This document shows positions 6,867 through 11,340 of a stretch of DNA of 11,340 nucleotides, piece after piece; positions within the stretch are counted from its first letter, which is position 1, and every line of letters starts with the position of its first letter. Location of the stretch: NCBI GenBank assembly GCA_003170995.1, contig PMXT01000135.1, positions 10,888-22,227 on the forward strand, given 5' to 3'. The notes beneath the pieces were generated by a model that saw only the letters and a list, made by a program, of their open reading frames with translations, was not told the DNA's origin and did not search any database. Source of the stretch: Actinomycetota bacterium (lineage in GTDB: Bacteria; Actinomycetota; Thermoleophilia; Gaiellales; Gaiellaceae). Made by a program: the position numbers and the translations under genes.

Positions 6867-6872
6867 TCCTCC
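6867..6872 (-). promoter_or_regulatory. Shine-Dalgarno deciding the start of the 57-aa gene
   Basis: Reading the minus strand, GGAGGA lies 6 nt before the ATG at 6860. This near-perfect anti-16S complement favours the 57-aa start over the upstream in-frame ATG at 6944. Confidence 0.7.
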
Positions 6873-6930
6873 AGGCTCAGTATCGGAGCTGCGTCTGAGA
6901 TTGGCCTGAAGGCCCGCTAAAAAAAACGTA

Positions 6931-7056
6931 AGAGCTCGTTTCAATTGACGACCGCCCGTCTCGCAGGTGTGTGGTCGCTACAGCTAGGCCTCAAGACAAC
7001 GCAGCGCGGCGCCGAGCCCAGCCAGGCGGCGGAGTGCTTCGGTTGAAACGAGCTCT
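6931..7056 (+). promoter_or_regulatory. Long-range 18-bp helix in the metH leader, possible structured regulatory RNA
   Basis: AGAGCTCGTTTCAA (6931-6944) and its exact reverse complement (7043-7056) are 98 nt apart. On a plus-strand transcript the helix grows to 18 pairs (6931-6948 with 7039-7056), the last four being U-G, U-G, G-C and A-U. The enclosed segment can form CGACC 6949-6953 / GGTCG 6973-6977 and further GC-rich pairings. A closing helix around a folded core, some 95 nt upstream of the metH start, resembles a riboswitch aptamer layout. I see no B12 box, SAM, SAH or T-box consensus. Alternatively, read on the minus strand, the helix is followed after four bases by eight T residues (6919-6926), like a terminated ncRNA. 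Confidence 0.4.
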
Positions 7057-7065
7057 ATGGATCGA

Positions 7066-7115
7066 GGCCGAGAACCGAGCTGCTTTCGCGGTTGGCTAAG
7101 GTCTCGGTGATAGCC
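7066..7115 (+). promoter_or_regulatory. Nested stem-loops just before the metH ribosome-binding site
   Basis: CCGAGA (7068-7073) pairs with TCTCGG (7102-7107). Inside it ACCG (7074-7077) pairs with CGGT (7089-7092). GGCTA (7094-7098) can instead pair with TAGCC (7111-7115), giving mutually exclusive folds. They end about 25-30 nt before the Shine-Dalgarno at 7139, a position where switching could affect translation. This is a reading of complementarity only, in GC-rich DNA where such pairs arise easily. Confidence 0.3.
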
Positions 7116-7138
7116 GTACCGCGCGGCCTACCTGCGCC

Positions 7139-7143
7139 GGAGG
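7139..7143 (+). promoter_or_regulatory. Shine-Dalgarno of metH
   Basis: GGAGG with a 6-nt spacer before the ATG at 7150 fixes the metH start. It also agrees with the family N-terminus, where the VLDGSYG-type motif follows within about 20 residues. Confidence 0.8.
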
Positions 7144-7149
7144 AAACCG

Positions 7150-10100
7150 ATGAGTATTCGCGCTCGCATAGCCGAGCTTGCCGCGTCCCGTGTCCTCGTC
7201 CTCGACGGGTCTTACGGCGTGCTCATTCAGCGCAGCGTGCGCGGCGAGGATGCATACCGAGGCGAGCGCTTCAGAGAGCATCCTCATCCGCTTGCCGGCG
7301 ACCCTGACCTGCTCAACCTCACTCGCCCCGAGGTCGTTAGAGACATTCATCGCGCTTACCTCGAAGCGGGCGCCGATTTCGTCACCACCAACACCTTCAC
7401 AGCAACCTCGATCAACCAGGCCGATTACGGGCTGGAAAGCTTCGCCGCCGAGATGAGCCTCGCGGGCGCACGACTCGCCCGTAGCGTCTGTGACGAATGG
7501 ACGGCGCAAACACCCGAGAAACCGCGCTTCGTAGTCGGCTCAGTGGGACCGTTGAACGCCTCGCTTTCACTTTCGCCACGGGTGGACGACCCCGCCTATC
7601 GCGCGGTCACTTTCGAGCAGGTCAGAACCAGCTACGTAGAGCAAATACGGGCCCTGGTCGAAGGTGGCGTCGATCTGCTGATGATCGAGACGGTCTTCGA
7701 CACACTGAACGGGAAAACGGCCATCGTCGCCGCCGGCGATGTCTTCCGCGAGCTGGGAGTCGAGCTACCGCTCTGGCTTTCGTTCACAGCCGTGGATCGG
7801 AGCGGACGTAATCTTTCAGGGCAGACCGCGGAGGCATTCTGCATCTCGATCGAGCACGCCGACCCGCTCTTCATCGGCGTCAACTGCTCACTCGGGGCCG
7901 CGCAGATGCGTCCGGTCGTCGAGGGGCTCTCGAGCATCGCTTCAACGCTCACCTCCTGCCATCCGAACGCAGGGCTCCCCAACGAGCTCGGCGGCTACGA
8001 CGAACAGCCCGCCGACACGAGCCGCTTCCTGAGGGAGTTCGCCGAGGAAGGCCTCGTCAACGCGGTCGGCGGCTGCTGTGGGACCACCCCAGAGCATGTG
8101 CGAGCCATCGCCGAAGCTGTTCGCGACCTACCGCCTCGCCAGATCCCGCAACGACGCAGAGTGGCCTCGCTCAGTGGCCTGGAACCGCTGCTGCTAGACG
8201 AGAGCAGCGGCTTCACCGTTATCGGCGAGCGCACAAACGTGACCGGCTCGGCCCGCTTCCGTCGCCTGATCGAGGCCGGCGACTTCCAAGCGGCGCTGGC
8301 CGTCGCGCTCGAGCAGGTGCGCGGAGGCGCCAACATCCTCGACGTCAACATGGACGCCGACCTGCTCGAATCAGAGCAGGCAATGAGGACGTTTCTCAAC
8401 CTGATCGCCTCCGAGCCGGAGGTGGCTCGCTTGCCGATCATGATCGACAGCTCACGCTGGTCGGTGATCGAGACCGGGCTCGAATGCTTACAGGGCAAGG
8501 GCATCGTCAACTCACTCAGCCTCAAGGAGGGCGAGGAGGAGTTTCTCGCTCACGCGCGGCAAGTTAGGAGCTTCGGAGCAGCGCTCATCGTCATGGCCTT
8601 CGACGAGCAGGGCCAGGCTGAGACCGCCGAGCGCAAGGTCTCGATCTGCGAGCGCGCCTACCGCTTGCTGGTCGAGAAAGCCGGCGTCTGGCCCGAGGAC
8701 ATCATCTTCGATCCGAACGTGCTGGCGGTCGCCACCGGGATAGAGGAGCACAACGGATTCGCCAAAGCCTTCCTCGAGGCCATCCCACTGATCAAGGAGC
8801 GCTGCCCGGGAGCCAAGATCTCGGGCGGCATCTCGAATCTCTCCTTCGCTTTCCGTGGCAACGACGCCTTGCGCGAGGCGATGCACGCCATCTTCCTATA
8901 CCACGCCATTCGGGCTGGGCTCGACATGGGACTCGTCAACGCCGGCCAGCTCGCGGTATACGAGGACGTCGAGCCGGAGTTGCGGGAGGGCATCGAAGAC
9001 GTCCTGTTCGATCGCCGACCAGATGCCACCGACAGGCTCGTCGAGCTGGCCGAGCAAGTGAGAGGCGAAGGTACGAAGCGTGTGGTCGATCTGAGTTGGC
9101 GCCAGGCGCCGGTCGAGAAGCGCATCGAATATGCGCTGGTGCACGGAGTGGACGATTTCATCGAGGAAGACGCCGAAGCGGCGCGACTCGAGCTCGGTGG
9201 GCCGCTGCCCGTGATCGAGGGCCCGTTGATGGGCGGCATGAAGGTCATCGGCGACCTCTTTGGTGAGGGAAAGATGTTCCTGCCCCAGGTTGTGAAGAGC
9301 GCTCGCGCGATGCGACGGGCGGTCGCCTATCTGGAGCCGTTCTTCGCGGATGAGCAGGGAGGTACGTCACCGCGCCGGGGCGGAAAGATCGTCCTCGCCA
9401 CGGTCGCGGGCGACGTTCACGACATCGGTAAGAACATCGTCGCGGTCGTGCTCGGTTGTAACAACTACGAGACGGTCGACCTCGGCGTGATGGTGCCGGC
9501 TAGCCGGATCGTCGAGGCGGCAATCGAGGAGAGCGCCGACTCCCTCGGCCTTTCCGGCCTGATAACCCCGTCGCTCGACGAGATGGTCAAGGTCGCGGCC
9601 GAGTTGGAACGGCAGGGATTACGGCTACCGCTCCTGATCGGAGGCGCGACGACGTCGAGACAACACACTGCCGTCAAGATCGCGCCTGTCTACAGCGGTC
9701 CTGTCGTGCACGTCATCGATGCCTCGAGAGCCGTCGGCGTCGTCAGCAGCCTGCTCGATTCGGCCCGCAGAGACGAGTTCGCGCGCGAGAACAGCGAGGA
9801 GCAGAAGCGTTTGCGTGAGCTCTACGAAGAGAAGCGAAAGCCGCTGCTGTCGCTCGACCAAGCGCGCGCCCGCAAGCCGAGCTTCTCGGTCGACCAGGCA
9901 GATCTACCCAGCCCGAGCCTGCTCGGCCTACAGCGCATCGACGACCAGCCGCTGGCGGAACTCGTCGACTACATCGATTGGACATTCTTCTTCCAGGCCT
10001 GGGAGCTGAAAGGGCGTTTCCCGGCGATTCTCGACCACCCCGAGAAGGGAGCCACCGCACGCGAGCTGTATGAGAACGCTCAGGCACTACTGACACGGTT

Positions 10101-10818
10101 AGTCGACGAAAAGCTGCTGCAGGCGAGCGCCACTTTCGGGCTCTGGCCGGCTGCCTCCGACGGAGACGACGTTGTCTTCTTCGCCAGCGAGGAGCGGGAT
10201 GAGCCGATCGCCCACTTTTGCATGCTTCGACAGCAGACCGACCACGAAGACGGCCGCCCGGATCTCTCGCTCGCCGATTTCGTCTCGCCACTAGAGAGCG
10301 GGCTCCGGGATTATGCGGGCGCTTTCGCGATTACCGCGGGGGTCGGAGCCGAGGAGCTGGCAGCTCGTTTCGCGGCCGAGAACGACGACTACAGCTCGAT
10401 CATGGTCAAGGCGCTCGCCGATCGGCTCGCGGAGGCCTTTGCCACCTTCCTGCACGAGCGCACCCGCCAGCTCTGGGGGTACGAGCAACAGCTCGCTCAT
10501 GAGGACTTGGTAGCGGAACGCCACCGGGGAATCCGCCCTGCTTTCGGCTACCCCGCTTGCCCCGATCATTCCGAGAAGCGCAAGCTCTTCGACCTGCTCG
10601 AGGCCGAGACGGCCGGTATCGAGTTGACAGAGAGCTACGCGATGCTACCGGCGGCGAGCGTGAGCGGCCTTTACCTCGGCCACCCGCAGGCGAGGTACTT
10701 CTCGGTCGGGCGCGTCGGTCGCGACCAGGTTGCTGACTACGCAGCCCGCAAGGGAATGAGCATCGAGCAGGTTGAGCGCTGGCTGGCGCCTAACCTCGGT
10801 TACGAGCCGCCCGGTTAA
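7150..10818 (+). CDS. metH: Cobalamin-dependent methionine synthase (5-methyltetrahydrofolate:homocysteine methyltransferase)
   Basis: This full-length, 1222-residue cytosolic enzyme transfers a methyl group from methyltetrahydrofolate through cobalamin to homocysteine. All modules are present. The homocysteine/zinc domain (about 10-325) carries the zinc ligands Cys246 (GVNCS), Cys309 and Cys310 ([10 protein letters not shown]). The pterin-binding domain (about 355-620) begins at [13 protein letters not shown] and holds ILDVNMD. The helical cap lies at about 640-735, with [24 protein letters not shown]. The cobalamin domain (about 745-870) has DVHDIGKN with His757 as lower axial ligand and LIGGATTS. 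The C-terminal AdoMet reactivation domain (about 925-1222) has [11 protein letters not shown] and [18 protein letters not shown]. The presence of the reactivation domain means it can restore oxidised cobalamin with AdoMet and a reductant. It has a strong Shine-Dalgarno and a long structured-looking leader. Its stop lies 4 nt from that of the convergent DGC gene. Confidence 0.98.
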   Translation: MSIRARIAELAASRVLVLDGSYGVLIQRSVRGEDAYRGERFREHPHPLAGDPDLLNLTRPEVVRDIHRAYLEAGADFVTTNTFTATSINQADYGLESFAAEMSLAGARLARSVCDEWTAQTPEKPRFVVGSVGPLNASLSLSPRVDDPAYRAVTFEQVRTSYVEQIRALVEGGVDLLMIETVFDTLNGKTAIVAAGDVFRELGVELPLWLSFTAVDRSGRNLSGQTAEAFCISIEHADPLFIGVNCSLGAAQMRPVVEGLSSIASTLTSCHPNAGLPNELGGYDEQPADTSRFLREFAEEGLVNAVGGCCGTTPEHVRAIAEAVRDLPPRQIPQRRRVASLSGLEPLLLDESSGFTVIGERTNVTGSARFRRLIEAGDFQAALAVALEQVRGGANILDVNMDADLLESEQAMRTFLNLIASEPEVARLPIMIDSSRWSVIETGLECLQGKGIVNSLSLKEGEEEFLAHARQVRSFGAALIVMAFDEQGQAETAERKVSICERAYRLLVEKAGVWPEDIIFDPNVLAVATGIEEHNGFAKAFLEAIPLIKERCPGAKISGGISNLSFAFRGNDALREAMHAIFLYHAIRAGLDMGLVNAGQLAVYEDVEPELREGIEDVLFDRRPDATDRLVELAEQVRGEGTKRVVDLSWRQAPVEKRIEYALVHGVDDFIEEDAEAARLELGGPLPVIEGPLMGGMKVIGDLFGEGKMFLPQVVKSARAMRRAVAYLEPFFADEQGGTSPRRGGKIVLATVAGDVHDIGKNIVAVVLGCNNYETVDLGVMVPASRIVEAAIEESADSLGLSGLITPSLDEMVKVAAELERQGLRLPLLIGGATTSRQHTAVKIAPVYSGPVVHVIDASRAVGVVSSLLDSARRDEFARENSEEQKRLRELYEEKRKPLLSLDQARARKPSFSVDQADLPSPSLLGLQRIDDQPLAELVDYIDWTFFFQAWELKGRFPAILDHPEKGATARELYENAQALLTRLVDEKLLQASATFGLWPAASDGDDVVFFASEERDEPIAHFCMLRQQTDHEDGRPDLSLADFVSPLESGLRDYAGAFAITAGVGAEELAARFAAENDDYSSIMVKALADRLAEAFATFLHERTRQLWGYEQQLAHEDLVAERHRGIRPAFGYPACPDHSEKRKLFDLLEAETAGIELTESYAMLPAASVSGLYLGHPQARYFSVGRVGRDQVADYAARKGMSIEQVERWLAPNLGYEPPG

Positions 10819-10830
10819 CCGGTTAACCGG
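10811..10830. repeat. 20-bp perfect palindrome holding both stop codons of metH and the convergent DGC gene
   Basis: CCGGTTAACCGGTTAACCGG is its own reverse complement and also two tandem copies of a GGTTAACC core. The metH stop TAA is at 10816-10818, and the minus-strand gene's stop TAA reads from 10825 to 10823. Both genes therefore end in GGT TAA. It may act as a short bidirectional terminator or a protein-binding site. No T-run follows on either strand. Confidence 0.7.
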
Positions 10831-11221
10831 CGTTTGCTTGTGGCTCTTCCAGGAACGGCGCCAGCTCGGCCAGCACCTGGCCGAAGACGCGCTCGGTCGA
10901 CTCGGCGTCGACGAGAACGTGCTTGGCCTTGGCGACTCCACGCTCCGCGAGGACGACCGAGCGCGAGACCTCGATCCTGTGACGCTTCAGCATCTCCGCG
11001 CAGCAGGCGCCCGTGCAGCCCGATATCGCCACTACGGGCCGTCCGTCCGAGCCCGGCGTGCCGCCGTCTTCCGCGCCGACTTCGGTCAGGCAAACGAGGT
11101 CGGCCAGGCCGAGCCGATCTAGGCGAACGGCGATCTCGTTTGCGAGCTGGCCCAGGTTCGATGCTCCCGAGCAGGCGTAGACGAGCACCTTGGCTGCGGA
11201 TTCGGGCTTCGAGTTCTCCAT
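10823..11221 (-). CDS. DGC-domain putative zinc-binding protein
   Basis: This 132-residue protein resembles the DGC family (named for a conserved Asp-Gly-Cys), small cysteine-rich putative zinc-binding proteins of unknown role. Family-like segments are VYACSGASNLGQLANEIAVRL (14-34; Cys17), a middle cysteine in LVCLTEVGA (Cys44), and VVAISGCTGACCAEMLKRHRI (63-83; Cys69, Cys73, Cys74), followed by RSVVLAERGV. The name-giving DGC reads SGC here (Ser67), while the cysteine spacing is kept. The start at ATG 11221 has an excellent Shine-Dalgarno GGAGG (11227-11231 complement) with a 5-nt spacer; a longer frame to 11332 would run into the repeat and lacks support. It converges on metH with a 4-nt gap between stop codons. 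A role in zinc or thiol chemistry near MetH is possible but only inferred. Confidence 0.8.
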   Translation of the reverse strand: MENSKPESAAKVLVYACSGASNLGQLANEIAVRLDRLGLADLVCLTEVGAEDGGTPGSDGRPVVAISGCTGACCAEMLKRHRIEVSRSVVLAERGVAKAKHVLVDAESTERVFGQVLAELAPFLEEPQANAG

Positions 11222-11251
11222 CTGTTCCTCCGGGAGCGTCTTTGTCGAGTC

Positions 11252-11340
11252 TAGAAGTCTATTCCGGTAGAGATGTGCGACCGAGGGGGTCAAGCCGGGG
11301 ATGCCAGTGATCGCGGAGCTGTGAAGGCGCACTGGTAGTG
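11252..11340 (-). repeat. Intergenic repeat copy B, putative structured leader of the DGC gene (cut by window end)
   Basis: This is the second copy of the element at 6520-6614, same orientation. On the minus strand the seven-pair helix (11297-11278) is kept although three pairs changed to G-U: 11295/11280, 11293/11281 and 11292/11282. The hairpin at 11274-11261 is weaker, with one mismatch and one wobble. The GCACT-ACC-AGTGC hairpin is only partly inside the window. The element ends about 30 nt before the DGC start codon, directly upstream of its Shine-Dalgarno, so it would be in the 5' leader if transcription starts upstream of it. Confidence 0.6.

Noticed and set aside
6995..7022. GCGCTGC on the minus strand, like the SAH riboswitch core
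   Set aside because: It is on the strand opposite to metH and lacks the preceding GAGGA and the following CAGGCUCG segments.
7011..7042. AGCCAGGC-like string resembling part of a cobalamin riboswitch B12 box
   Set aside because: The rest of the box (GAGACCTGCC-type) and the upstream CCGCCACTGT-like core are missing, so the resemblance is too short.
6931..7056. A small transposon-like element (MITE) bounded by 14-bp terminal inverted repeats
   Set aside because: No target-site duplication flanks the repeats, and the U-G extension of the helix argues more for RNA structure. A genome-wide copy search would settle it.
7105..7130. ACCGCG at 7118-7123 in the metH leader, reminiscent of the T-box antiterminator motif
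   Set aside because: The preceding UGGN of the T-box sequence is absent (CCGT instead), no specifier-loop or tRNA-pairing architecture is seen, and ACCGCG is expected by chance in GC-rich DNA.
10834..11310. Plus-strand open frame opposite the DGC gene
   Set aside because: The Arg/Pro/Ala-rich product lacks any family motif, while the opposite strand encodes a recognisable DGC protein with a strong Shine-Dalgarno.
1..11340. CRISPR array, tRNA, rRNA, transposase, phage or defence genes
   Set aside because: I looked for regular spaced repeats, RNA gene hallmarks and mobile-element proteins and saw none.

Overview
The window is GC-rich, densely coded bacterial chromosome. Composition, GTG-start use and gene types suggest a high-GC Actinomycetota, possibly class Thermoleophilia. 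This placement is an inference; there is no rRNA or other taxonomic marker. Most of the content is conserved housekeeping, with accessory and poorly described genes in between.

Left part (1-3736, + strand): the 3' end of a 6-phosphogluconate dehydrogenase gene is followed 17 nt later by a complete glucose-6-phosphate dehydrogenase gene (zwf), forming an oxidative pentose-phosphate operon. After a 90-nt gap come an ECF sigma factor and, overlapping it by 14 nt, a two-TM protein with a DUF4349-type extracellular domain that is probably its membrane-bound partner or anti-sigma factor. A perfect 32-nt palindrome after this pair is a likely terminator.

Middle part (3921-6860, - strand): a 57-aa protein of unknown function, a stand-alone receiver-domain protein with unusual active-site residues, and a 621-aa secreted beta-rich protein with fibronectin-III-like repeats. 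A 433-nt gap between the small gene and the receiver gene carries a roughly 95-bp repeat, copy A.

Right part (6861-11340): a 289-nt leader with an 18-bp long-range helix precedes a full-length cobalamin-dependent methionine synthase (metH, 1222 aa, +). Facing it is a 132-aa DGC-type cysteine-rich putative zinc-binding protein (-). The two stop codons lie inside one 20-bp perfect palindrome. Upstream of the DGC gene, running off the window end, is copy B of the repeat, in the same orientation as copy A.

The strongest candidate for something undescribed is this repeat pair. One predicted helix keeps all seven base pairs in both copies, with three changed to G-U, and only if it is read on the minus strand. 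That points to a transcribed structured RNA or regulatory leader. The metH leader helix, which also gains its G-U pairs on only one strand, is a second candidate.
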